Below are positions 1 to 10,760 of a DNA stretch of 64,000 nt, one piece after another. Below the pieces are notes generated by a model. The model was not told the DNA's origin. It saw only the letters and a program-made list of their open reading frames with translations, and made no database searches. Made by a program: the position numbers and the translations under genes. Source of the stretch: Saposhnikovia divaricata (Eukaryota > Streptophyta > Magnoliopsida > Apiales > Apiaceae); NCBI GenBank assembly GCA_036435485.1, contig CM071597.1:175504147-175568146 (forward strand), in the 5' to 3' direction. The stretch's first letter is position 1, and every line of letters starts with the position of its first letter.

Positions 1-109
1 CTGGCTAGTTTTCTACCCCCTCCTTTAAGTTTATTACCTATCTATAGAAGAAATTAGTATTTAAATGTATTCCATATCTATACTGTATGAGTTATTTCTA
101 TATCGTTTC
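1..109. other. Host flank left of the large Copia
   Basis: Sequence before the left LTR. Its last five bases (105-109, gtttc) reappear at 41700-41704, so before the insertion this segment was continuous with the DNA after 41699. No coding potential is visible in it. Confidence 0.8.
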
Positions 110-297
110 TGTTAGGATTTATGGGTGATAGCGTAGAGACAACTTAACTAGTACTTAGTATATTTGTATAGGCTAAGTAGAACATGCTGTCACAGCCAGA
201 GTGCGTTCTTGTATTCAAATAATTGCTGAAATGTAATAAGTATGTATCTTGGAAGAAGTTCATTGATATGTTCAAGCCTCAAGAGAATACATCATTT

Positions 298-660
298 CGA
301 CAGCAATAATAAAGTTACTGTCAATACATTGATGGTAACATTACAAGAAGACTGCATGTTGCAAGGTCACGACAGCAAGTCTCATTTGACAGCAACATTG
401 GCTGAAGCATGGGACAGCAACATTCTCACACTTGACAGCAATTTTGGAGTTCCGACAGCAACATTGGCGGGAGCTCATACTGTCAACTATTGAATATTCC
501 TATGACAGCAAATTTGGCGGCAAAGGTTACTGTCTCACTGAATTATTTGATTTGGAGATTTTATCTCAGTCAAACCCCCGTGACAGTTTAGATGTTCGAG
601 AAACAGATTTGCTGCAATTCGTCAAAGATTGTAGTAGACCTGCAAGACTACGACAGAAGC
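298..660 (+). promoter_or_regulatory. Cluster of TGACAG motifs in LTR U3
   Basis: GACAG or its reverse complement occurs about twelve times here, seven of them as GACAGCA (starting near 299, 371, 388, 413, 434, 455 and 505), others as ACTGTCAA (near 317 and 479) or TGACAGTT (581). It lies 230-600 bp upstream of the TATA box, where enhancer repeats of plant LTRs commonly sit. TGACAG is the core bound by TALE homeodomain (KNOX/BELL) proteins; that this cluster binds them is inference. The right LTR holds the same cluster with a few substitutions. Confidence 0.6.
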
Positions 661-893
661 TTGAGAGATCACAAGATGAGGCTCGACAATTCAAGAGTAT
701 GACAAGTCTGCATCTACTAGAATTGTTATAGCTAATTTTAGAAAGAACCCAGAATGCCTTATGCTTAATGATAACTCTGTTTGTATAGCATTTTAGTAAA
801 GGTCACATAGGTGGGCAACTTGTGAGGAGCTACCACTTGAAAACGACAACAGCTCCGCGACCCATGTGACTGAGATGTTAGAGAAAGATTAGT

Positions 894-900
894 CTATATA
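894..900 (+). promoter_or_regulatory. TATA box of the Copia LTR
   Basis: CTATATA followed by AGAGAC, about 260 bp before the LTR end and upstream of the polyA-like signal. The right LTR has the same box at 41435-41441. Confidence 0.6.
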
Positions 901-1161
901 GAGACAAATCTCTCATTCTTTCTATAGTGATTTTCTTTCATGAAGTCGAAGCTTGAGAAAACCATTTTTCTCGAGGTTGTAGCAACACATTACAAAATAA
1001 ATAAAATATTTATTTTGTGAGAATATCTTGAATTACTTCTTGTGTTTGCAATTCTTGTGTAGATAGTTTACAATCTTTATCATTGTTGTTGAGCTAAAGA
1101 TTTGAAATTATCTATATTGCATTTAACCCCCCCTTCTGCAATATACTCCGGGACCAACAAC

Positions 1162-1173
1162 TGGTATTAGAGC
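1162..1173 (+). other. Primer-binding site, initiator tRNA-Met type
   Basis: TGGTATTAGAGC differs at one base from the TGGTATCAGAGC complementary to the 3' end of plant initiator tRNA-Met. It lies two bases after the LTR terminus, the normal place for first-strand priming. Confidence 0.9.
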
Positions 1174-1201
1174 AACAGATTGATATACAAATCTGAAGAT
1201 C

Positions 1202-1480
1202 ATGACGAGTGTTCAGAAGTCAAATGGTATCAAGATTCCAGTCTTTGATAAAGAGAACTACAATTTCTGGAAAAGAAAGATCTTGTTATTTACCAAAGCT
1301 GCCCATCCACTATACATGGGAATCCTTGAGATTCCTCAAAAGGAAGTAGCTGCTGCTACTATAAATGACGAAGTCATTCCAGCCCATTGGGTTGCCAAGA
1401 AGCCTTCAGAATACACAGAGACCAAAAATAAGAAAGCAGCCTTGGATGACTACTTACAACTTATCTTGCTCGACTCTCTC
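1202..1480 (+). pseudogene. Copia gag, N-terminal part (split by insertion)
   Basis: Open for 93 codons from an ATG 28 bases after the primer-binding site. It starts MTSVQKSNGIKIPVFDKENY followed by a W-K-R-K stretch, the usual start of UBN2-type Copia Gag, the capsid protein that packages element RNA in cytoplasmic particles. The frame ends abruptly where the Athila-type LTR begins at 1481; the last element bases (ctctc, 1476-1480) are the target duplication. Gag resumes at 8159. Confidence 0.85.
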
Positions 1481-1790
1481 TGATAAGTGGATTTTATATC
1501 CACTTGGATTGCTTCATTTCGGCTTAAATTGATTCACTTGGCCTCAAGTTTGTTGTAGTTTTGATGTGTTTTGTTTAAGTGTGCAGGTTTGCAAGAATGT
1601 CGATTAGGGCTGATGTTTTCGTCAATTTTGGAGTTAAATTCGAGTTAAGAATGAAGAATGGAGTCTTGTTGTGGGCCACCATGAAGATTCCAAGGCTAGA
1701 GAATTGAAGACGGAAGCATGTGCAAAAAGAACGGAAGCAATTGGAGTCAAAACGAAGCAAAGAGAGCAGAAACAGAAAAATTGCACAAGG

Positions 1791-1912
1791 CAGGTGGGCA
1801 GTCTGCGCACCCTAGTGGGCAGACTACGCATTAGGATAGTAGGTAGGTGCACTGACTGCGCACCCTGGTGGGCTGACTGCACAGGCTGCGCCCCTGTGCG
1901 GCCAGAATGCTG
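1791..1912 (+). repeat. GC-rich patch with CAGTCTGCGC motifs
   Basis: GC-rich island inside an AT-rich LTR with repeated GGCAGTCTGCGC, GACTGCGCACC and GCTGCGCCC words on both strands. The homologous patch at 58010-58135 and 63885-64000 keeps the words but not the spacing. Function unknown; a promoter or methylation-sensitive element is possible. Confidence 0.55.
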
Positions 1913-3518
1913 AAAATTGACTGTTTTGCCCTAATTTGAGTTGTAATCGTATTTTAGGCAGTTTCTTGCACCAAAATCGAATTCTATTAGTATTGTAGGG
2001 TATTTTCTTGCTGTAAAAGACTTCTAGGGTGTAACACCCCCAGATCCGAGGTCCGGGATCCGGTGGTTACGGTTTCCAATTCTGTCCACAACAATTGAAC
2101 TTTCCTTAACATAAAATAAATTACGTCTCTATAACCCAACACAACAATATAAAACACACCCGTTATAGTCCCAGAGATGAAATCAGAGTAACAATCAAAT
2201 TTTTATTAATCACATTATGAGTTCTTACAATCCAAAAGAATTTCAATATAAATACATACTCTTTGCCATCCATTTACATAAGTCATACTAGACCATATTC
2301 TTGGTACTGAAAGAATAAATATACCCTACCAATAGCTTCTTCTTCAGCTCTGGTAGTCTCATCGTCCTCGCCCGCGTCGAGTGCGTCTTGTGCGAGTCAT
2401 CTGGTCTAGCTGTTGTTGTGATATAATAATAAAGCAAGGGTGAGCAATAGCCCACCAACAATAATATATAACTGAACGATAATGTATAACAGTTCAAAAG
2501 TATCTTTCAAACCATATGCCATGCATTTACGGAAATGATGCCAGTATAATATGAACGATGAAGTTACAAGGTAACTTAAAGTATTTGTTTGTAGAAATAT
2601 CTGCTACATCAAAGTAAGCGAGATATTCATATTGTTATTAAGAAGAGGAACTTGCAAGAAAAGGTTGCAATTCCAGTTATGACCCTTTTCCAACTCTGCC
2701 AACAGTAATCATGTTGCACGAAATAAATAAATTTGGATGATGAACCAATGATGGAGTATTCACCGCGCTCGCTGTTCCAATCTTGATGATCAGTCGAGAT
2801 CGTACATCTCAATTTAGATTTACTACCGGTAGAAGGAATAACTGACGGCTTTACTTGTATACCGCCTTACTAGCTCTCCCCGGCCAACGGTTGGGCCAAA
2901 GGGGATGGACCGGCGCTACTCGGCCTCTAACACGACTCCTAGTTCAAATATAATTCATGATTCTGAATGTAATGTTCGTCCCCCTTTCCCCAAGTATAAT
3001 ACTTGTTGATAAGACTCCACAAAGTAGTCGTATCTAGTTGGAAAGGAAAATTTACCAATAACTCCCAAGCTATTACTTGGTAACGGATATCAACTTGTTC
3101 CAGTAATCTTACCCCTCGAAAGATGAGAAGATAAGCAACGACTTAATAAGTCAACAGCACCCGAGTTGCGAGTGAAGAGAATACTTTATGACCGGGAAGT
3201 CGACAAGATAAATAACATTTTCCAAGTAAGGTTCCCTTATTATTAAGGAGATAGACTCAAAGAAGAATGATGTCTGAGAACCTTTCTTGATATAGGATTA
3301 ATAATAATATGACTCCGAAATATTTTTCGTAATAATCGATAAAGATAAACCTTATCGAGATTATTCTAAGTATGGAATAAATATTCAGAGAATATTTATT
3401 GAGTTAAAATATTTAAAGAATATTTGGGAATATGAAAGAATATCTTTAATCAGAGTATTTCTCAAAATAATCCCTGAAGAAATATCAGGAGAATATTTAT
3501 TGAATAAATAAATACTTA

Positions 3519-3996
3519 AATGAATATTCAAAACAATATTCATTAATTAATAAGACCTGAAAAGAGTATTTAAGGTAATATTCATAATTAATTAGGAATT
3601 TAAATGAATATTTAAAAGTAATATTTATTTAATGAATAATATCCTAAATGAATATCAAGTAATATTCATTTAGTAATCCAAGCCTTAAGGAGTATTCGAT
3701 AATTAAATCAAGCTTCAGATGAATATTAGAATAATATTCATCAAGTATTCAATATCTTAAATGAATATTCAAAAGTAATATTTATTTAATAAAATAATAT
3801 TCTAAAAGAATATCCAAATAATATTCATTTAGTAGTCTCATCTTTAGAAGAATATTCGAAATAATAATCGATAATTAATTCGACTCTGAATGAATATTGA
3901 GAAATATTATTCGTTGAATAGTTACGTTCAAATAATTATTTGAAGTAAGGATCGTTAAAATAATTAGTCTCGAACGAATATTCAAATAATATTCGT
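3519..3996. repeat. Array of GAATATT...AATATTC hairpins
   Basis: At least six short inverted repeats in succession: 3519-3544 (10-bp stem), 3601-3631 (12-bp stem, one G-T), 3644-3673 (perfect 12-bp stem, loop CAAGTA), 3718-3742 (perfect 11-bp stem, loop GAA), 3757-3789 (13-bp stem, one G-T), 3802-3832 (12-bp, one mismatch) and 3974-3996 (9-bp stem). Units are imperfect repeats of 40-90 bp. AT-rich sequence inflates chance stems, but the stems share one motif and keep both arms. Confidence 0.8.
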
Positions 3997-4246
3997 CGCC
4001 CAAATAATAGAAAATATTTACTTAAATATTTTCCTCCGAGGTAATCTCGATATATCAAGGAATATTGACTCCCGGTCTATTTTTGATTAATAAGATGTAT
4101 ACGCCCTTCTATGAGGGTCTTACAATAACCGGCTTATAACTGATATATAACTATCTAGCTTATAAGCCAACAATAACATTCAGGGAACAAGTATATCAAT
4201 TCAACTTGAAAGTAGGCATGCATGCAATGGCATATGTATATCAGCA

Positions 4247-4250
<4 letters not shown>

Positions 4251-4309
<59 letters not shown>
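4251..4309. repeat. (TA)n microsatellite
   Basis: Uninterrupted TA dinucleotides for about 59 bases inside the 5.1-kb LTR. Confidence 0.98.
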
Positions 4310-4313
<4 letters not shown>

Positions 4314-6805
4314 TCAATCACAACAACAGCCTAAAAGAAGGGAATTGAAACTTGCCTGGTAGTCGAGTACGGTAAGGGGTAGTGGTAGCGGGTCCCGGTT
4401 CAGCTTGGTGATCTATAAATAGCCAGGGCATTCGGGATTAATCACTTAACATATTAAAAGTTAAGTTATACTTAATTCGAAACACGTTCTCGAGTTATCT
4501 CATTATACCCCTTTTTGTGGATTACTTTTATCACTGATCCGACCCGACATTCGTTCGTTAATACGACATGTCATTGTACTTATACTTGGGACATACTTAA
4601 GTCATATGAGTTCTAAAGTCGATCGTTACGAACCAATACTATACTCCGAGTTTTATCGCCCGTTTTCTAAGTGTTTTACCGAAGTTATAAAAGAGTTGTC
4701 TTTTAGGGGTTCGTTCGCGTTTAACCTCGACTCGAACATTTTTAATAAATCGAAAAATGATCCTTTTGACATACGGTTTTCTTTCACGCCTTCCTTTTTA
4801 CCTCTAGAATTTATTTACCAAGATTCACCATGACGTTACATAGTTTATGAGGGTTCAATTACAGTTACGAACTTTCGTTTACGGATTCAAACTACTTTTA
4901 GTAATTTGGTCATAAATCCTAAACCGTGAGTCCGTTTCACGTGATCTTTATATCAAAACGAAGCTTAGAACATTAACTATCCTATCATGGCAGATAAGGT
5001 CTCTGGAAAGTAGGGGTTCGACATGGAAAATGGCATACAAAACATGGTATTGCAAAATCGGGCATTATAACGGTTGTAAATCGAATATCTACCAATTTCG
5101 AATCTTCCCATAAACATAGTATCCAACCCAAACAACATATACCTGACTTATATACATGAACTGAGGCCAAGCAATGCCTTTCTGTTCATCTAGCTATTTA
5201 CATCATTAATCCAAAAATCCATACATAATCATGCTTATAATCTTAACATAACCATAACTAAGTTATAACTATCATAAACATGCTTAAATCTCAAACAAGG
5301 GTTAGGATTTCAAGAGCTTTATACCTTCCTTGGAGTGTGTAAAGACCTTGCTAAGCTTTGCATAGTCCTTGTATACCCATAACCAAGCTTAGATCATCCT
5401 AGAAATCAAGAAAATCAAGAGTTGTTCTTGAAAATCACTATTCACCCTAGTCTTTGATGATTTCTTTGAAAATGGAAACAAGAGAGTTTGGCTTTGAAAT
5501 TTTTAGGGGATCACTTTTAGGAAATGTAAGACTCACCATAATTTTTACAAGATCAAGAGATGGTGGGAAGAGGGGTTTTGATTTTGGAATTAAGAGCATA
5601 AGCCGAATGGTATTTTTCAAGAGAATGGTGGAGTTGTTTTGTGTTTTTGCTTGGCTAACCTCTTGCTCCCATCTTGAATTATTGAGATATTATCTCATAA
5701 AGTAGCTTTATTAAAGCTAGTATGTCATGCATGAGGTAATTTCAAGAGACAAGTGTTGGTTTTTAGTGGATGGATGATGGAATGAACTAAGTACTTGGTT
5801 TTGATTCTAAGTGTGCTAGTTGCTTAAGTAACTACTTGGTTGCTAGATATTTTCTACTAGCACATGCATGCATCTTGATTCCCGACTTGTTTCTGTGTTC
5901 GGTTATTGCCCGTTTCGATTGATCGTTCGTAGGAATATTTCACGGATTTCTAATTAGGGTTTACCGGGAATCCTTTTTAATATTAATACTTTCATTCTCC
6001 ATCTTTCATTCTAACTTTTCAATTTATATTCCTTAAATCCATTCGTTAAATACTTAAGGCTATCAGTGTCCAGGGAACTCTCGAAGAAATTAAAAGTGCG
6101 GTTTTTCAGAATCCGACAGCTTTTACATACACTTGTTTTCCCCCTGGATCACTAATACGAACTCGGAAATCCGTTCCGAATGCTTCTATATAGTGTCGTC
6201 TCATATTATTATATACTCCCACCAAAACACTATTCATTCTGTATTCTTTACTTGTTCTCTTAGGGTGGTACAATTGTCCATATTCTCTTTCGATCGTTCC
6301 TTATCCTTTTTACGGAACTACTGGATTAATCGTTACCGATCTGGATGACATGAGAATATTCTCCTGCTTGAAATTGCCATATCTTATTCCCTTAGAAGAT
6401 AGATTATTCTTACCTATGTTGTTACCCTTTAGCATTCTTCAAGACATAGAAATAATAAAGTCGAATTCCATTCATTCTTTCCAAATATCAATTATTACAT
6501 TGTAGCCATAACCACTCCTCAGTGGTTTCCTACCTTCATTCTTAAATCAAATATAATAACATCCCAAAATATCAAATCCTCAAAGTTAATACCTCAATTC
6601 TTGGATTATAATAATATTTAATCCACTGTCCGGTCAAATATTATACCGAAAAGAATTTGGAATTTCTGAATTCCGATCGTCTCTGCATTCACTTATTTCC
6701 TCCGCGTATTATTGATATGACTTCGAAACATCCATATCACGTCCCGTACATAGGGTGGAGTGAAAAGTTTTCCAACTTACAAAATCACTATTCATCCACC
6801 AAATT

Positions 6806-6885
6806 ACTATGCACGTACAGGAAACACTATGCACATACGGGAAATACTATGCACGTATGGGAAACACTATGCACGTACTCATTTC
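6806..6885. repeat. 20-bp tandem repeat, four copies
   Basis: Units starting at 6806, 6826, 6846 and 6866, consensus ACTATGCACGTACGGGAAAC; the fourth unit diverges in its second half. Confidence 0.9.
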
Positions 6886-8158
6886 CCTTCAAGGATCCAT
6901 TAGCTCCTTCCTGGATGGTAGATTATTCTCATCTAGGTCCTCAACCATCGAATTACTCTATTCTGACAATATACCAATGCATCAGGATCATTGTCCAAAG
7001 CAATATCCATTCATTACAATCATTGTTCTTTGAAACCACCATTCATTAGAGCTGGTGACCTTGCTGTCGGAATCATTGTTCCTCATTTTATCATTACTTA
7101 ATAAAAAGTTTTAATTATATCCAAAATTTGGGGTTCTTACATAGGGTCTATATAAACACATTGAATCATTGTAATTTATATCATCATAACATAGAATTGT
7201 AAGGGAGAAAAGGGGAGAAAGATTCAACGCTCGTGACAAGCAACGGATCTAGATCTACTTCACCTTTTTTATTCTGTCTTAGGCGCTATTCTGGATTCTA
7301 GATTTGTTTTCTCAACTCTTTGTTTTATTAATATGACTACTTTCATTCATACTTTGTTTAATATCATGATTCCATCAAATCCCATGGTGACGAACGGTTC
7401 AACTATGAACTAATCGTTGTCATAGGATTCTAACGGATTTATCTATGTAGCTTAGTAGTTTGATTGCTTTAAAGATTTGTGTGTGGTGAATTCTTGATAT
7501 CCTCATATGGTTATGCTTAATTGATAGATGCGTCGTGAACATCTAATTTGTTAATCTTTTGTGAAGCGAGAGTGGATCTTAAGATTTAGAACTTGCCATG
7601 CTAGCATAGGTTCATATTGTTTATCAACATGATTCGTAGTGTAAGATGAGAATACTTATACTGCCTTGTGTGATCAATATGGATAACTTGTGCTTAAACC
7701 GTTATGTTTTCAAATTCTATAGAGATATAGGGTCTAAGCATAATTGGTGTCTATTCATCTTCTATCTCTTTTGTGGATGTATGATTAGTTTGGTATTCGT
7801 ATACTGAGAGGTATCCTGTACTTGTTTCGTGTTGTCCGATCAGATATCATAACCATCACATGCATTGATTAAAGGCATCAGCTCTAAGCGAAGTATTTAA
7901 TGAAGTTAGGATCCCATGTTTTTATTCTCATAAGTAATTCGATTTAGTGAAGTAATTCTTAGTTTGTTAATTTGCTTCTTAGTTAATTTTAGTTAATCAA
8001 ATCCCAATCTTGTTAATTGTCTTAGCAATGAATGAAAACCATACATTGTTGCATAGGTACATGAACTGAATTAAACCTAACCTGATCTCTGTGGGAACGA
8101 ACTTGACTTATTCATATATTACTTGTGACCACGTATGCTTGCGTGAATTGTGCAAACA

Positions 8159-9200
8159 CTCTCACTTTAGACAAAGCCATGTGTGGTAATTTCATGGGAT
8201 GTTCATCTGCAAAAGAGATGTGGAGTAAGATAGAGCTGTTGTGTGAAGGAAGTGAAGAGGTCCTAGAAAATCAAAGGCAATCCTTGTATCACAATATGAA
8301 GCCTTCGTGGCCAAGCCAAGCGAAGAACTCACACACATGTTTGAAAGGTTCAGTAAGCTAATAGCTGAGTTACAAATTCATGGGAAGTTCTATGATAGAA
8401 AGGAGATCAACATCAAATTTCTGCTCACTCTCCCTGAGCATCTTGAGCACAAAGTCACAGCCATAAGAGAAGGAAGAAACTTGAGCGATTTCTCTCTAAA
8501 AACTCTTTATGGTGTGCTCAAATCATACGAACTCGAACTCTTTCAAAAGAGAGCTATTCAAACTGGAACCAAAGGAAAGTTGGCAAACATGTCAGGAGCC
8601 CTTGTAGCTCATGAACCATAAGTAGCTTGTCCAAGTGAATTCTTACAAAGTTCACAACCAACACAAGTACCACCATTGAAGATTGAAGAGGTGTTGGATG
8701 ACGAGGAGAAGGTGGTTCTGCAGCTCAAAGACGTTGAAGATGAAGACTTCTACACAGTAGAAGATATTGAAAGCATGGATAATCCAACCATGGCTTATAT
8801 GGCTAAGAGATTCAAGAACATCAAGTTCAGAAAGGACAAGTCATACAAGTCACAGGGTCAAACATCTAAGTTCAACAAGGGGAGTTTTTCAAAAGCTGCT
8901 GGTGGTGCCACGAGAGGTGAATACAAGACCGGGATGGTGGATAGGTCGAAGTTCAGGTGTTACAACTGCAATGAGCTAGGTCATTTTGCTACTGAATGCA
9001 GAAGACCAAAACAGAATCAAGGAAAAGGATCTGGAAATTAGTTTAAGAGGAATCAAGGTAAAGCCTACGTGGCTGAAGGAAAATGCTGGGATGATTCTGA
9101 AGATGGGGAAGAAGAAGAGTTTGTAAATCTGGCCCTCATGGCTAATCTGATGATGAAGCTTCTAGTTCCTCAACTCAGGTACAATCTATAGTCTTACTTG
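8159..9200 (+). pseudogene. Copia gag, capsid and first zinc knuckle
   Basis: Continuation of gag after the Athila-type LTR. The frame shifts near 8300; then 8307-9041 is one frame with stops at 8619-8621 and 9039-9041. Visible parts: UBN2-like capsid core (HMFERFSKLIAELQIHGK), an acidic linker (8680-8770), a basic stretch, and a CCHC zinc knuckle, CYNCNELGHFATEC (near 8959-9000), which binds RNA. Another shift near 9140 precedes the coiled-coil part. The interruptions are substitutions and small indels, as expected for an old copy. Confidence 0.85.
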
Positions 9201-9202
9201 AT

Positions 9203-10480
9203 ATGTCTAAAACTGAATACAAGCATACCATTGAAGATTTAAGTGCTGAGATGTTTAACATTCATGTTAGTTTATCTGCTGCTCACGAAGAAATTGCTAA
9301 GTTAACTAAACAGAATGAAACTCTCAAATCTGAAAATGAAATGTTATTGCTTAGAACCAGTCCTCTAGATTTGTTAGCTCAAGAGAATACAAGATTGAAA
9401 AATGATATTGTCTGTGCTAAGGAAATAGAAGAATTTCTCAGGAATCAAATTGCAGAAAATGAGTTTAAACTCAAAGCATTTAGAAACTCTTCTAAGTTAG
9501 TCCAGGAATACCATGATAATCACACTGAGAATCAAAAGATAGGTATAGGCTTCGAGTATGGTAAGAGGCATGGAAAGGTAATTGCTCTTGATGATAGTGA
9601 TGCTGTCAAACCTCATATTCTCAAAAGAGTTTACAAACCGATTTTCAAAAATCTTCAAGCTGATTTTGATGAAACCTCCTTTGTTCATCAAACAAGAGCT
9701 TCTTGATAAGGATGAGTGTGTTGACAGCACACTAGATGAATGGAAAGATACTGTCAAGTCTCCCATGACAAAAACTTTTCCAAGCAATCAGACAGAATGT
9801 TCTAAAGTAGCTGTTAACAAGGATATGACAGAAACTTCAAAAGATACTATCAAGAGAGAACCCAAGACAACAACTTTCAAGCCTGCTGTCAAGACAGAGT
9901 GAAAGAAAGGTACTGTCAAAGGTAGCTAGACAGCAACTTCAGAACATACTGTCAAGGCAAATGCCTACAAGCCTAAGAATAGGAATGGCAAGTTCGGAAT
10001 TGATAAGAAGAATGGCTATGCTCATGTTAAAGATGATCCTAGGAAGCTTTGCAATAATTGTGGCTCATCTCAACATTTAACATTTGTTTGTAAGAACCCA
10101 ACAAGAACAAGGTTAATGCGACCAATATTAGTGGTAACTTACATAGAACCCCCATCATGCAAAAAGAAGTGGACGTCTGTAATAATATTGACTGTATGCC
10201 ATGCAGGATTTTTGGTATGAGTACTTGTTTCAATTTGCCTATTCTGTCTACTGAAAGATGTTTCTATATGCAAACTGCTGAGACTTCTAAGTCTACCTAT
10301 GTTGGTAAAAAGGCAACATCCACCAAGAGAAAGACCAAGTATAACTCTAAGCCTAAGTGGACTGTGAAACAAGTCAAACAGGAGGATTCTAGTGTTGATT
10401 CAAATGTGAAACAGAATGATATGAATAATGATGCTGTAACGGCAGGACCCAACAGAGTTTGGGTACCAGATTCAAATTAA
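9203..10480 (+). pseudogene. Copia gag, coiled coil and second zinc knuckle
   Basis: The 167-codon part at 9203-9706 has heptads rich in L, E, K and N (residues ~8-100), predicting a coiled coil, which is typical of Sirevirus Gag. Further along, CNNCGSSQHLTFVC (near 10050-10091) is a second CCHC knuckle, then a linker ending RVWVPDSN before a stop at 10478-10480. Frames shift between these parts (near 9700 and 10100). GCTGTCAA-type motifs are frequent at 9600-9957 and read as A/T-V-K. Confidence 0.8.
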
Positions 10481-10518
10481 AATCATCTATTTTGTAGGGC
10501 AAAAAGTAGAAGCAAGTC

Positions 10519-10760
10519 ATGTGGATCATCGATAGTGGATGTTCCAGACACATGACAGGTGATATAGACCTGCTATCACATTTTGTGGAGAAATCCGGCC
10601 CAATCATAACTTTTGGAGACAACAGCAAATGTTACACTGTGGGATATGGCTGTTTGGAAATTGGAAATGTTGTCATTGAGGACATTTCTCTTGTAGATGG
10701 ATTGAAGTACTCAGTGTCAGCCAGTTCAGTGACAGGGGATTCAAGGTTGACTTTGATATG
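10519..10760 (+). pseudogene. Copia aspartic protease
   Basis: Eighty codons beginning MWIIDSGCSRHMTGD. D-S-G is the catalytic triad start of retropepsins and the following C-S-R-H-M-T-G is the normal Copia context; FGDNS and VDGLKYSV are conserved downstream elements. It would cut the polyprotein within the particle. The frame shifts near 10745 into the pre-integrase segment. Confidence 0.9.

Larger units (their letters stand above)
110..1159 (+). repeat. 5' LTR of the large Copia
   Basis: TG...CA ends, 1050 bp, matched base for base in length by 40650-41699. It contains a dense run of GACAGCAA/ACTGTCAA motifs in its first half (see 298-660), a TATA box at 894-900, and an A-rich AATAAATAAA polyadenylation-like signal near 995-1005. 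The order motif cluster, TATA, polyA signal is what a U3-R-U5 layout would give. Confidence 0.95.
2030..7141 (-). mobile_element. 5.1-kb solo LTR (or LARD-like unit)
   Basis: Starts TGTAACACCCCCAGATC and ends GGGTTCTTACA, flanked by a perfect taggg duplication (2025-2029 and 7142-7146). The termini match, inverted, those of the chromovirus LTRs in this window (TGTAAGAACCC...GGGGGCGTCACA), so its own sense is probably the minus strand. The two ends are not copies of each other, so it is one long LTR, not a two-LTR element. At 5112 bp it would be a very long LTR. Contents: hairpin array 3519-3996, a TA run 4251-4309 and a 20-bp repeat at 6806. No credible gene; short open frames inside look random. 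Confidence 0.75.
1481..8158 (+). mobile_element. Athila-type solo LTR inserted in gag
   Basis: Begins TGATAAGTGGATTTTATATC and ends GCAAACA, with a perfect ctctc duplication (1476-1480 and 8159-8163). Without the nested 5.1-kb insert it is about 1.56 kb, the length of the related LTR at 57709-59272, and the two align over most of their length, including TCTATATAAACACA at 7147-7160. No internal domain or second LTR is present, so it is a solo LTR left by LTR-LTR recombination. More diverged from the 57709 copy than that copy is from 63586. Confidence 0.9.

Noticed and set aside
1162..1173. tRNA-like sequence
   Set aside because: Only the 12-bp primer complement is present; there is no tRNA gene. 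The same holds for 26786-26797 and 59279-59296.
4251..4309. TA run as a promoter or replication origin
   Set aside because: Plain microsatellite in a solo LTR, no further signal.
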